From Halofilum ochraceum (GTDB lineage Bacteria; Pseudomonadota; Gammaproteobacteria; XJ16; Halofilaceae), in NCBI RefSeq assembly GCF_001614315.2, contig NZ_LVEG02000014.1, forward strand, positions 34,688 to 98,687: DNA of 64,000 bases, read 5' to 3'. Each line of letters starts with the position of its first letter. The first letter of the stretch is position 1. Shown one piece after another: positions 12,689-21,568 of the stretch. Position numbers and translations under genes: made by a program. Below the pieces are notes generated by a model, which saw only the letters and a list, made by a program, of their open reading frames with translations, had not been told where the DNA came from and did not search any database.

Positions 12689-13417
12689 TCAGCAATCGAA
12701 GCGGGTGCGTGAGAATTCATCGAGCGGAAGAACCTCCGTGCGATCCGCCACTCGCTGGTTGTAGCGTCTGCCGTAATTGATGCTCAGGCGGTGGCCGAAA
12801 CGATCGAGGAAGCGATCGAACATCGTGCCGCCTGTTGCGCCCACGGCCGTCAGGGTGCGGTCGGAGTCATCGTAGATGAGTTCAATGGCCGCGAGCGGTT
12901 CCGGGGCCGGGCCCGACAGCACCTGGGCGCCGTTGAAGGGGTCGTAGATGCTGTTCTCGGAGCAGCAGTGGATGACGCCGCGGTCTTCGGGCGCGTGGCG
13001 TCCGGGCGGGTGATAGCTGATGAAGCTCACGTCCGGATCCGGGTGGGTCATGCGGTGCGAGCAGATCGCCGAGAAGGCGACGATCGAATGGTTCGGGCCG
13101 ACCCCGCCCTGCCACACATAGGTTTCGTCATCGCGCGTGCGCAGCTCAACGTTGGGCGTGACCGGGCGGCCGAGATCCAGCAGGAAGCACGGCGTGCTCG
13201 CGTAGGGATAGTTGAAGATGTAGTTCACGCCGGGCTCGAGGGTGGCGGCGTCGAGCGGGCTGCGGTCAGGGTGCACAAGCAGGGCGCGTCCGTACGGCTG
13301 TACCTGCCCCGAGTCGCCGGTGGTGGCCAGCACCTCGGGCAGTGCTGCGGCCATGGCCGCGGACGACGCACAGAATCCGATGAAACGCCGACGACGACGA
13401 TCAATGCGGTCACTCAT
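12689..13417 (-). CDS. Tat-exported Rieske-like [2Fe-2S] protein with altered cluster motif
   Basis: A protein of 242 residues. The N-terminus MSDRIDRRRRRFIGFC followed by a short Ala-rich hydrophobic stretch is a twin-arginine signal, so the protein is probably exported folded. A Rieske-type domain follows: box 1 is CSHRM (Cys119, His121); box 2 reads HCCSENSIYDPFNGA, where Cys151 aligns with the first ligand but the usual second His (Cys-x-x-His) is Glu154. The rest, GPAPEPLAAIEL, is normal for Rieske folds. No cytochrome b or oxidase genes adjoin it. The start at 13417 is preferred over a GTG at 13423. Redox role unknown. Confidence 0.75.
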   Translation of the reverse strand: MSDRIDRRRRRFIGFCASSAAMAAALPEVLATTGDSGQVQPYGRALLVHPDRSPLDAATLEPGVNYIFNYPYASTPCFLLDLGRPVTPNVELRTRDDETYVWQGGVGPNHSIVAFSAICSHRMTHPDPDVSFISYHPPGRHAPEDRGVIHCCSENSIYDPFNGAQVLSGPAPEPLAAIELIYDDSDRTLTAVGATGGTMFDRFLDRFGHRLSINYGRRYNQRVADRTEVLPLDEFSRTRFDC

Positions 13418-13613
13418 GGTCACCTCACCAGCAGAGCCAACCGGCGCCGGGGCCGGTGCTCGGGTCTTCCGAGGGCCTGCTTGTGGAACTCTAGACCATG
13501 GGTCGCGTGGTGACCACTTGCGACGCGTCTGTGCCGGGTCGGATCGAAACAGCCTCCCGGGTCGGCACGTCGGAAGGACTTTGCGTCGAATATGACGGGC
13601 GGTGGGCTGCGAG

Positions 13614-13689
13614 TGTCGGACTGAAGTCCGACCTACGGCTGTCGGGGTGAAGTCCGACCGGCGACTGTCGGGGTGACGTCCGGCCTGCG
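13614..13689. repeat. Triple REP-like array (GTCGG..CCGAC units)
   Basis: Three successive units: gtcggactgaagtccgac, gtcggggtgaagtccgac and gtcggggtgacgtccggc, separated by ctacggct and cggcgact. They resemble the GTCGGGCT elements elsewhere in the window. This array is the main content of the 306-base gap between the Rieske-like gene and the protease gene; nothing else is recognised there. Confidence 0.7.
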
Positions 13690-13723
13690 ATGGGGGTTCG
13701 ATCCGCGGTGCCCTGGGCGCCGG

Positions 13724-15715
13724 TTACCGGGATGCGGGGGTGAGCAGCCCGTTCTCGGTGCCCCGCTGGACAATGTCCCTGCACTGTTGCGTGGTCAGTT
13801 TGGTATTGGCGGGTGCAGTGTCGGCGCGCATCAGATTACCGGGTGTTTCGACATGCTCGCCGCTGTCCATGAGGAGATGCACCAGCTCATGAGCGAGTGC
13901 GAGGCCGGGGTCGCGCGTATCCTCGGTGAACCAGACCGTGTCGCGCAACGCGGGGCGCGTGGTGCTGTTGCTCTTGCCGAACGCTACGGCATCGTAGGCG
14001 TGGATCTCCAGCGTGTCCCGCACGAAGTAAACCGTCGGTCTCGGCAGTTCCAGTCGACGCGCGAGTCGTTCCGCGATCCCGGTGCGGAAATAGCGATATA
14101 CCGTTGGCCCGTCCAGTACGTGGACCTCGACCCGTGACACGCGGATGCCGCAGCGTCCCAGTATGTGCGCCATCCGTTGGGCATGGCGCCGCAGGTCGGC
14201 GCGCCTCCATGCCGTATCCGCGAAGTACGCGAAAGTCGGCGCAAAGACAAAGTCACTCGGGCGTGTGGCGTCGGCTGCGTCGTGGAGCCGGTCACCAATG
14301 AACGTGTATTTCGCGACGCCGCTCGGCTCGCCTTCACCCGCCAGGGGCGGCAGCTCCTCCGCCTTGTCGGGGCGCGGGATGAAGCCTTCGGCCATCTCGC
14401 CGGGCTCGTCGGAGAATGCCGGCAGGACACGGGCGAAGATCGCCTCCTTCAGACGTGCGGCGTGCCAGTCGGGATGCGCTGCCAACAGCCGCGCCGCCAG
14501 GGCTGATATCCGCACGGCCGCATAGCTCGATCCCGAAGCGACCGTCTCCTGGCCGTCAAAGTCCGTCACCCGCACGCGCTCAGCGGGCACCAACAGATCC
14601 ACCGATTCCCTGCCCCAGTTGGAGCCGCGCGCGGGCTCGCCGTCGCGGTCCGCGGAAGTCACAGTGATGGTGTTATCGAGCGACAGCACCGCCGGGTAGA
14701 TGGGGTCGGCATCGATGTCGCGACCGTTGTTCCCGGCGGAGAGCACAAACAGGGTATCGGGGTGGGCCTTTGCCGCCGCCTCGAACGCCTCCCACTCGCC
14801 GCGATCGCCGCTGCCCAGCGAGATATTCACGATGCCGATGCCCTGGGCCGCGGCATCGTCGACAAGATCCTCCATGCGGTCCATGTCGGGTCGCGGGTAA
14901 CGGTACGGCACCAGCCGCGCCTGCGGCGCCTCGCGCAGCAACAGGCTCGCCGTTCGGGTACCGTGCCGCTGCGGAAAGAATGGTGAGCGCGCGGGATTGG
15001 CGTCGAAGGGCCGCTCGTCCATGGCCCAGTAGTCGTAACCGAGAATGGCGCCGGCGTCGTCGCGCGCGAGCCGCCGGCCGATCCGCGGCAGGAGGTAGTT
15101 GACCCCCGAGTCCACCAGCGCCACGGCCACGCCGCCCGGGTCGGTGCCTGCGGGCACGGGGGGATCCAGTGGTTCGCGCTCGCCGGTCGGATCGAGTTCG
15201 CCGTCCAGGTATTCGATGGCGACAGCCTGGGGCAGTTCCTGCTCGTAGACGAGAAGACGCCCGTGGCGGATCGTGCAATCGGCGTCGGCAACCGCTGCAA
15301 TCCGGGGCCGGACGCCGCCGCCCGGATCGGTCGCCCAATACTCGACGACCAGCCGGCGCAGTCGCTCCCCGGGCGCAAAGCGCTCGATCCTGAGCTCGGC
15401 GTTACCCGGCAGCGCGATCCGCCACTCCCGGCCTACCACGGTATCGCGCATCTCCAGTGGCGCCTCGGCGATGCCGGTGCCGCCGGGGATCCTCTCGGCC
15501 ATCTGCGTCAAGCCGGCGGCCGGCGCGTCGCAGGCGGCCGTGATCCCCTGGCGGATCGGTGGGCCCGCTTCCTCCGCGCCGCGCGCGATCACCGTGAAGC
15601 ACGCGATACACGCGAGCAGCAGCACCCTCACGAGCAATAGATCGGCCGCACGCGGCCCACGTTTCGGCACCCGTGTTCGTCCGGGGAAAGTGTTCGGGAC
15701 TCGTTCTGCCACCAT
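13724..15715 (-). CDS. Exported subtilisin-family serine protease with C-terminal HExxH domain
   Basis: A protein of 663 residues. A hydrophobic segment near residues 25-45 (LLLVRVLLLACIACFTVIA) after a basic N-terminus is a signal peptide or anchor. The S8 domain has its triad Asp202 (ALVDSGVN), His251 (QRHGTRTASL) and Ser397 (ASGSSYAAV; the usual GTS is GSS) plus the oxyanion Asn in SAGNNG. The last 150 residues form a separate domain with HELVH (His609, Glu610, His613), a further His621 in DSGEH and a Met in GNLM, the layout of a zinc metalloprotease. No signature of a partner inhibitor or substrate lies next to it. Cell-envelope or secreted role inferred. Confidence 0.85.
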   Translation of the reverse strand: MVAERVPNTFPGRTRVPKRGPRAADLLLVRVLLLACIACFTVIARGAEEAGPPIRQGITAACDAPAAGLTQMAERIPGGTGIAEAPLEMRDTVVGREWRIALPGNAELRIERFAPGERLRRLVVEYWATDPGGGVRPRIAAVADADCTIRHGRLLVYEQELPQAVAIEYLDGELDPTGEREPLDPPVPAGTDPGGVAVALVDSGVNYLLPRIGRRLARDDAGAILGYDYWAMDERPFDANPARSPFFPQRHGTRTASLLLREAPQARLVPYRYPRPDMDRMEDLVDDAAAQGIGIVNISLGSGDRGEWEAFEAAAKAHPDTLFVLSAGNNGRDIDADPIYPAVLSLDNTITVTSADRDGEPARGSNWGRESVDLLVPAERVRVTDFDGQETVASGSSYAAVRISALAARLLAAHPDWHAARLKEAIFARVLPAFSDEPGEMAEGFIPRPDKAEELPPLAGEGEPSGVAKYTFIGDRLHDAADATRPSDFVFAPTFAYFADTAWRRADLRRHAQRMAHILGRCGIRVSRVEVHVLDGPTVYRYFRTGIAERLARRLELPRPTVYFVRDTLEIHAYDAVAFGKSNSTTRPALRDTVWFTEDTRDPGLALAHELVHLLMDSGEHVETPGNLMRADTAPANTKLTTQQCRDIVQRGTENGLLTPASR

Positions 15716-15978
15716 TCGGAACTCCGGGGGACAGTATAGGACCGTCCGCCCGCCTCCGGGACCGTGAGTTCATACGGGGACGTATTTTCAGGCGGCTTCC
15801 GGAGCCCGCGGGAAAGGGCAATACTGCGAGTTGAGCACCATGAAAGGCCCGACCCGGACTTGTCGGGTCGCTGTCCGTGGGAACAGCGCTGGATCTGGAA
15901 TTCTGCGGAGCGGGCTTTGGCCCGAGAGATCGGTGGCGTGCGCGTGTCGGACCGAAGTTGGTGTTACGGCAAGCCGGT

Positions 15979-16002
15979 GGGCGGGGCGCTCTCGCCCCGC
16001 CC
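15979..16002 (-). terminator. Strong GC hairpin downstream of the ComEA-like gene
   Basis: Perfect 10-base stem GGGCGGGGCG/CGCCCCGCCC with a CTCT loop, 11 bases beyond the stop of the gene that ends at 16013. There is no T-run, so it is a stem-loop end or weak terminator. The rest of the 297-base gap up to the protease start shows no gene. Confidence 0.5.
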
Positions 16003-16012
16003 GTCTAGTCCT

Positions 16013-16282
16013 CTACTCGGCCGCGCCGACGGTCAGGCGGTCGCGGTTGCTCTCGAGCGTGGCCGGGCCGATGCCGCTGACGCTGGTCAGCGCGGCGACG
16101 CTCGGGAAGTCCCCGTTGCTCTCGCGGTACTCGACGATCGCCTGTGCGCGAACTTCGCCGACGCCGTCGAGTGCGGTGGCGAGGCGTTCGGCGTTGGCGG
16201 CGTTGATGTCGACCTTCTCCTGGGCGACGGCGGCGCCGGCGGCGAGCGCCAGCACCATGGCCAGTACGATCTTCCGGATCAT
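16013..16282 (-). CDS. ComEA-like exported helix-hairpin-helix protein
   Basis: A protein of 89 residues. The Sec signal peptide MIRKIVLAMVLALAAGAAVA ends in AQ. The mature 67 residues are a tandem helix-hairpin-helix DNA-binding module: VDINAANAERLATALDGVG and FPSVAALTSVSGIGPATLES. ComEA proteins bind incoming DNA in the periplasm during transformation; small free-standing versions like this are common in gammaproteobacteria without proof of a competence role. It stands alone and is divergent from the CcsA-like gene. Confidence 0.85.
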   Translation of the reverse strand: MIRKIVLAMVLALAAGAAVAQEKVDINAANAERLATALDGVGEVRAQAIVEYRESNGDFPSVAALTSVSGIGPATLESNRDRLTVGAAE

Positions 16283-16536
16283 GTCGGATCCTCCCTGTTG
16301 TTGTCGGATTCGCGTGCATCGGATGATCCGATCGCGCGCCGGTCCATTGTTCGCGCCGCCGCGGTGTCATAACAATTGGCGCTCGGCCGCTTCCGCGGTC
16401 GGCGGCGAACGACCTGACGTGTAGGCCGACACCTACAGGGAGCGGCCGCAAGGGAACGCTACTTCATGGCCCGGCGGGGCTGTGTCATCATCGTTCGCCT
16501 CGCCGCCGCCGGCGAGGCCCGGAACGAACGCTCGCA

Positions 16537-17343
16537 ATGATGCACACCCTGATCGGTCTGCTCGCGGCCGCCATCTATGCCAGCGCGACGCTGCTGCTCG
16601 TGCGCGATCTGCGCGGTGGCACGCCGCGGCGCCCGCTGATCCTCGGCCTCACGGCCGCGGCGCTGGTGCTGCATGCATTCCTTCTGCAATCCACGGTGCC
16701 GGGGGCGGACGGGCTCGACCTGGGATTCTTCAATGCCCTTTCGCTGGTGGGCTGGGTCGCCGTTCTGCTGCTGCTGATGCTGGCGATCGGCCAGCCGGTG
16801 ACGAGCCTTGGACTCGGGCTGCTGCCGTTCGCGGGGCTCACGGTCCTGGCGGCACTGGCATTGTCGAACGGACAGCCGGGCCCGATGATCCCGCCGCGGC
16901 CTTCGGGCATCGACGTGCACGTACTCCTGTCGATCTGCGCCTATGCCGTGCTGACGCTGGCGGCGATGCAGTCCGTTCTGCTCGGGATCCAGCACCGCCA
17001 GCTCCACGAGCACCGCCCGACACGCGTGATGCACGTGCTCCCGCCGCTGTACGTGATGGAGACGCTGCTGTTCCGGATGACCGCGATCGGGTTCGCGCTG
17101 CTGACCCTGGCACTCGGCTCCGGGTTCGTGTTCCTGGAGGACATGTTCGCCCAGGATCTCGTGCACAAGACCGTGCTGTCGCTGGTTGCCTGGGCCGTGT
17201 TCGGCGCCCTGCTGGCGGGCCATCATTTCGCGGGCTGGCGCGGACCCACCGCGGTCAAGTTCACGCTGGGCGGTTTCGCGCTGCTGGTGCTCGGCTATTT
17301 CGGCAGCAAGCTCGTGCTCGAACTGATCCTCGGCCGCGCCTGA
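16537..17343 (+). CDS. CcsA/CcmC-type cytochrome c assembly membrane protein (YpjD-like)
   Basis: Integral inner-membrane protein of 268 residues with about eight hydrophobic segments (for example ILGLTAAALVLHAFLL, WVAVLLLLMLAIG, LALGSGFVFLEDMFA). Conserved positions include HVLLSICAYAVL, and HKTVLSLVAWAVFGALLAG with a following His-His pair, resembling the heme-handling family. E. coli YpjD belongs to the same family and has no established function. It is followed by a CNNM-type gene 43 bases on, as in many relatives where both lie beside ffh; ffh itself is not in this window. Confidence 0.85.
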   Translation: MMHTLIGLLAAAIYASATLLLVRDLRGGTPRRPLILGLTAAALVLHAFLLQSTVPGADGLDLGFFNALSLVGWVAVLLLLMLAIGQPVTSLGLGLLPFAGLTVLAALALSNGQPGPMIPPRPSGIDVHVLLSICAYAVLTLAAMQSVLLGIQHRQLHEHRPTRVMHVLPPLYVMETLLFRMTAIGFALLTLALGSGFVFLEDMFAQDLVHKTVLSLVAWAVFGALLAGHHFAGWRGPTAVKFTLGGFALLVLGYFGSKLVLELILGRA

Positions 17344-17386
17344 AGCGCGCCGGGATACCCCACCACCTGAACCGACACCTGATGCC

Positions 17387-18733
17387 GTGAACGATTTACC
17401 GCTCTACATGCAGATCGGCGCCCTGGCGATCCTGCTCGTGCTTTCGGGCTGTTTCTCCGGCTCCGAGACGGCGCTGATGACGGTCAACCGCTACCGGCTC
17501 CGTCACCGTGCGCGGGAGGGCCATCGCGGGTCGCGGCTGGCGCTGCGGCTGCTCGACCGCACGGACCGCCTGATCGGCCTGATCCTGCTGGGCAACAATT
17601 TCGTGAACGTGCTGGCGTCGATGCTGGCGACGATCGTCGCGATCCGGCTCTGGGGCGAAGGCGAAGGCGTGCTGGGCATCACGGCGATCGGTCTGACGGT
17701 GATCGTCCTGATCTTCGGCGAGACGGCGCCGAAGACGTTCGCGGCCCTGCACCCGGAGCGCGTCGCCATCCCCGCGGCCTTCGTCTACACGCCCATGCTG
17801 CGGCTGCTGTACCCGATCGTGTGGATGGTGAATCTGCTCGCCAACGGTGTCCTCTGGTTGCTGGGCATGCGCCGAAACGACGCCGATGGCGACCGCCTCA
17901 GCGCGGAAGAACTGCGCACGGTCGTCAACGAGACCGGCCACATGATCCCGAAGAACCACCAGGAGATGCTGGTCAATATCCTCGACCTGGCGAAGGTCTC
18001 GGTGAACGACATCATGGTGCCGCGCAGCGAGATCCAGGGCGTCGACCTCGACGAGGACTGGGATGACGTGGCCGACCAGATGGAAAACGCGTCGAACAGC
18101 CGACTGCCGGTCTACCACGAGAGCATCGACCAGGTGGTCGGATTCGTATTCCTGCGCGATCTGATCGGGCGCGATCTGCACGAGATGGATTTCGACGGGT
18201 TCCGCGCCCTGCTGCGCGAGCCGTATTTCGTGCCCGAGGGGACCGCGCTCACGCGCCAGCTGGTGAATTTCCAGCGCCATCGGCGCCGCATCGGCCTGGT
18301 GGTGGACGAATACGGCGACATCCTGGGGCTGATCACGCTCGAGGACATCCTCGAGGAGATCGTGGGCGAGTTCACCACGGACCGGATTCCATCCAGCCGC
18401 GATATCCACCCGCAGGCGGACGGCAGTTACATCTGCACGGGCGGCACCAACCTGCGCGATCTCGGCCGGCTGCTCGGCTGGCGGGCGCCGACCGACGGAC
18501 CGAAGACGCTCAACGGGCTGATCCTCGAATACATGGAGATGATCCCGGAACCGGGCACGACCTTCCTGGTCGCGGACCATCCGGTGGAGATCATCCAGAC
18601 GCGTGACAACGCGGTTCGTTCCGCCCGTATCTGGCCCCGCATCGAGCGCAGCGCGCGGCTGGCGCGCGGGGTGGCCGAGATCCCGATGCCGATGCGCGCG
18701 CAGGACGCCGAAGCCGACGACGGGGAGGCCTGA
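17387..18733 (+). CDS. CNNM/CorB-CorC family transporter-associated protein (DUF21, CBS pair, CorC_HlyC)
   Basis: A membrane protein of 448 residues with a GTG start. The DUF21 domain takes about residues 1-190 with the signature LVLSGCFSGSETALMTVNRY and several TMs; two CBS domains follow (MVPRSEIQGVD, RLPVYHESIDQVVGFVFLRD, LVVDEYGDILGLITLEDILE), and a CorC_HlyC domain ends the protein. Members act in Mg2+ (and Co2+) efflux and salt resistance. The stop overlaps the radA ATG by one base. Confidence 0.92.
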   Translation: MNDLPLYMQIGALAILLVLSGCFSGSETALMTVNRYRLRHRAREGHRGSRLALRLLDRTDRLIGLILLGNNFVNVLASMLATIVAIRLWGEGEGVLGITAIGLTVIVLIFGETAPKTFAALHPERVAIPAAFVYTPMLRLLYPIVWMVNLLANGVLWLLGMRRNDADGDRLSAEELRTVVNETGHMIPKNHQEMLVNILDLAKVSVNDIMVPRSEIQGVDLDEDWDDVADQMENASNSRLPVYHESIDQVVGFVFLRDLIGRDLHEMDFDGFRALLREPYFVPEGTALTRQLVNFQRHRRRIGLVVDEYGDILGLITLEDILEEIVGEFTTDRIPSSRDIHPQADGSYICTGGTNLRDLGRLLGWRAPTDGPKTLNGLILEYMEMIPEPGTTFLVADHPVEIIQTRDNAVRSARIWPRIERSARLARGVAEIPMPMRAQDAEADDGEA

Positions 18734-20094
18734 TGGCGCGCCAGCCGAAAAGCCTGTTCCGCTGCGAATCCTGCGGCGCGGAGGCGCCCAAGTGGGCGGG
18801 CCAGTGCGCCGACTGCGGCGCGTGGAACACGCTCGTCGAGGTCCCGACCGGCGCGGCCTCGGGCACGGGCCGCGGGGGCCGGCGCTCGCCCAGCGCCGCA
18901 CCGCGGACCTGGCAGCTGCAGGAGGTCTCCACCGCGGAGGACCCGCGCCACCCGACCGGCCTGGCCGAGCTCGATCGCGTACTGGGTGGCGGGCTGGTGC
19001 CGGGCTCGGTGATCCTGCTGGGCGGCGATCCCGGCATCGGCAAGTCCACGCTGCTGCTGCAGACGCTGGCCTCGCTGGCGGCGGACCACCGCGTGCTCTA
19101 CGTCACCGGCGAGGAGTCGCTCTCCCAGGTCACGCTGCGCGCAAGGCGGCTGGGCGTCGAGGGCCAGGACGTGCGGCTGCTGGCCGAGACGGGCGTGGAA
19201 CGGATCCTGGACGCGGCGGCGGCGGAGAGCCCCGGCGTGCTGGTGATCGATTCCATCCAGACCATGATGAGCGAGGAGGTCCAGTCGGCGCCGGGCGGCG
19301 TCGCCCAGGTACGCGAGAGCGCCTCGCGCCTCGTGCGCTATGCCAAGGACCACGACGTCGCGCTGTTCCTGGTCGGCCATGTCACCAAGGAAGGCACCCT
19401 CGCCGGTCCGCGCGTGCTGGAGCACATGGTCGACACGGTCGTGTACTTCGAGGGCGACGGCAGCAGCCGCTGGCGCATGGTGCGCGCGATCAAGAACCGC
19501 TTCGGCGCGGTCAACGAGCTGGGCGTGTTCGCCATGGGCGACCGCGGCCTCAAGCCGGTGGCGAACCCCTCGGCGATTTTCCTTTCGCGGCACGAGGAAC
19601 CGGTCGCCGGCAGTATCATCCTGGTGACGCGCGAGGGCACGCGGCCGTTGCTGGTCGAGATCCAGGCGCTGGTCGACGACAGCGCCCTGTCGAATCCGCG
19701 CCGGGTCGCGCTGGGCCTCGAGCAGAACCGGCTGTCGATGCTGCTGGCGGTCCTGCACCGCCATGCCGGCGTGGCCATGCAGGATCAGGATGTCTATGTG
19801 AACGCGGTCGGCGGCGTGCGGATCGCGGAGACGGCGGCCGATCTGGCGGTGCTCGGGGCCTGCATCTCCTCGTTCCGCGACCGCCCCCTGCCCACCGACC
19901 TGGTCGTGTTCGGCGAGGTCGGTCTCGCCGGCGAGATCCGGCCCGTGCCGAATGGCGAGGAGCGCCTCAACGAGGCCGCGAAGCATGGGTTCACGCGGGC
20001 CATCGTGCCGCGCGCGAATGCGCCACGCCGTGCGATCGAGGGGATGACCGTCGAACCGGTCGGACGGCTGGCGGAGGTGCTCGATCTGTTGTGA
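18733..20094 (+). CDS. radA: DNA repair protein RadA
   Basis: RecA-like ATPase that drives branch migration of recombination intermediates. It has 453 residues with a four-Cys zinc finger at the N-terminus (CESCGAE and CADCGAW), Walker A GGDPGIGKSTLLLQ, the RadA-specific KNRFG motif (IKNRFGAVNELGVF) and a C-terminal Lon-like domain (RPVPNGEERLNEA). It overlaps the preceding gene by one base. Confidence 0.98.
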   Translation: MARQPKSLFRCESCGAEAPKWAGQCADCGAWNTLVEVPTGAASGTGRGGRRSPSAAPRTWQLQEVSTAEDPRHPTGLAELDRVLGGGLVPGSVILLGGDPGIGKSTLLLQTLASLAADHRVLYVTGEESLSQVTLRARRLGVEGQDVRLLAETGVERILDAAAAESPGVLVIDSIQTMMSEEVQSAPGGVAQVRESASRLVRYAKDHDVALFLVGHVTKEGTLAGPRVLEHMVDTVVYFEGDGSSRWRMVRAIKNRFGAVNELGVFAMGDRGLKPVANPSAIFLSRHEEPVAGSIILVTREGTRPLLVEIQALVDDSALSNPRRVALGLEQNRLSMLLAVLHRHAGVAMQDQDVYVNAVGGVRIAETAADLAVLGACISSFRDRPLPTDLVVFGEVGLAGEIRPVPNGEERLNEAAKHGFTRAIVPRANAPRRAIEGMTVEPVGRLAEVLDLL

Positions 20095-20271
20095 TGCCGG
20101 CGCCCAGTCGGACGACTGTGGCCTTGCCCCAGAAGGCTTTTTCACGCAGAGCCGCGGAGCGCGCTGAGAGAAGGCGTAATGACAGAAAACCGGGCGGTAA
20201 CAGGGCGAGAGTGGCTGATTGACCGCCCTCACCCCCTCGGCTACCGTACCCCGACCCTGCAGGATGGCTTC

Positions 20272-20589
20272 ATGAGCAAACAGAAAACCACTGACAACGA
20301 GGCTGCGCCGGAACCCGCATCCGGTGAGGGCGAGCCCTCCCCGGCCCGTTTCGACGAGGCGCTCGGCGAGCTCGAGAACCTGGTCGAGACGCTGGAACAG
20401 GGCGATCTCTCGCTGGACGAGTCGCTCGCGCACTTCGAACGCGGTGTCGGTCTGGCCCGGGAATGCCGGGCGTCGCTGCAGTCCGCGGAGCAGAAGGTGC
20501 AGATCCTGCTCGACCGGGACGCGGAGGACGCCGGCGAGCGCGGTGACGGCAGCCTGGAAGACTTCGAGCCGGATCGCGACGAATCGTGA
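20272..20589 (+). CDS. xseB: Exodeoxyribonuclease VII small subunit
   Basis: Small helical subunit that binds XseA in the single-strand nuclease ExoVII. It has 105 residues from the ATG at 20272; a longer in-frame start at 20179 is not supported by the family. The core is [36 protein letters not shown] and [16 protein letters not shown], with unusually acidic extensions at both ends. It heads xseB-ispA-dxs and overlaps ispA by four bases (GTGA). xseA is elsewhere. Confidence 0.95.
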   Translation: MSKQKTTDNEAAPEPASGEGEPSPARFDEALGELENLVETLEQGDLSLDESLAHFERGVGLARECRASLQSAEQKVQILLDRDAEDAGERGDGSLEDFEPDRDES

Positions 20590-21479
20590 GCGACGCCGGA
20601 AAGACGCTGGAGCGTGGACGCGAGCGCGTCAACGCGGCGCTGGAAGGCTGGCTGCCCGCGGCCGAACAGGCGCCGGAGCGACTGCACCGCGCCATGCGCT
20701 ATGCCGTGCTCGGCAGCGGCAAACGCCTGCGCCCGGCACTGGTGTACGCCACCGGTGACGCCCTCGGCGCCGCACCCGAGGCACTCGATCCGCCCGCCTG
20801 CGCCGTCGAGCTGATCCACGCCTATTCGCTGGTCCACGACGACCTGCCGGCGATGGACGACGACGATCTGCGCCGCGGCTCACCCACCTGCCACCGCCAG
20901 TTCGACGAGGCCACGGCCATACTGGCCGGCGATGCGCTGCAGGCGCATGCATTCGGGCTGATCACGGAGACGGCCTACGCCAGTGCGATCCCTGAGGCCG
21001 TGCGCGCGCGCATGGCGGCCACCCTGGCCGCGGCCGCCGGCGCCGAGGGCATGGCCGGCGGCCAGGCCTTCGATCTGTTCGCCTGCGGCCACAGACCGGA
21101 ACTCGCGGAACTGGAGCGGATGCACCGCTACAAGACCGGGGCACTGATCCAGGCCAGCGTCCTGCTGGGCGCCATCGCGGCCGGCGCCGACGATGACGAG
21201 CGCGCCCGGCTGGCCCGCTACGGCGCCGCGATCGGCCTCGCCTTCCAGATCGTCGATGACATCCTCGACGTGACGGCGGATACCGCTACGCTGGGCAAGA
21301 CCCAGGGCGCCGATGTCGAGCGCAACAAGCCGACCTATCCAGCCCTGCTTGGCCTGGAGGGCGCGCGTGATCACGCAGCCACCATGCGCGATGAGGCGCT
21401 GGCGGCGCTCGACGGGGACGACGACCGCTTCGAGCCGCTGCGCGCCCTCGCGCGGTTCGTGGTCGAGCGCTCTTGGTGA
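20586..21479 (+). CDS. ispA: Farnesyl diphosphate synthase (polyprenyl synthetase)
   Basis: Condenses IPP with DMAPP and GPP to farnesyl diphosphate in the cytosol. It has 297 residues and a GTG start inside the xseB stop. The first Asp-rich motif is [14 protein letters not shown], the second is [21 protein letters not shown] is the substrate-binding region. It feeds on DMAPP/IPP made from the dxs product next door. Confidence 0.97.
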   Translation: MSDAGKTLERGRERVNAALEGWLPAAEQAPERLHRAMRYAVLGSGKRLRPALVYATGDALGAAPEALDPPACAVELIHAYSLVHDDLPAMDDDDLRRGSPTCHRQFDEATAILAGDALQAHAFGLITETAYASAIPEAVRARMAATLAAAAGAEGMAGGQAFDLFACGHRPELAELERMHRYKTGALIQASVLLGAIAAGADDDERARLARYGAAIGLAFQIVDDILDVTADTATLGKTQGADVERNKPTYPALLGLEGARDHAATMRDEALAALDGDDDRFEPLRALARFVVERSW

Positions 21480-21568
21480 GCATGCCCGTGCATAAAGCCG
21501 ATCGCGCGCAATCTCCTTGCACCCCCCGGCAGCGCCTCCGATAATGGTCGGCTCCCAGGTCACCGGGC

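Noticed and set aside
12595..12780. A 61-codon frame after the response-regulator gene
   Set aside because: It has no ribosome-binding site, overlaps the 3' end of the Rieske-like gene on the other strand and resembles nothing.
20130..20180. Degenerate repeat resembling cacgcagag units before xseB
   Set aside because: The units are too few and too diverged to call a repeat element with confidence.
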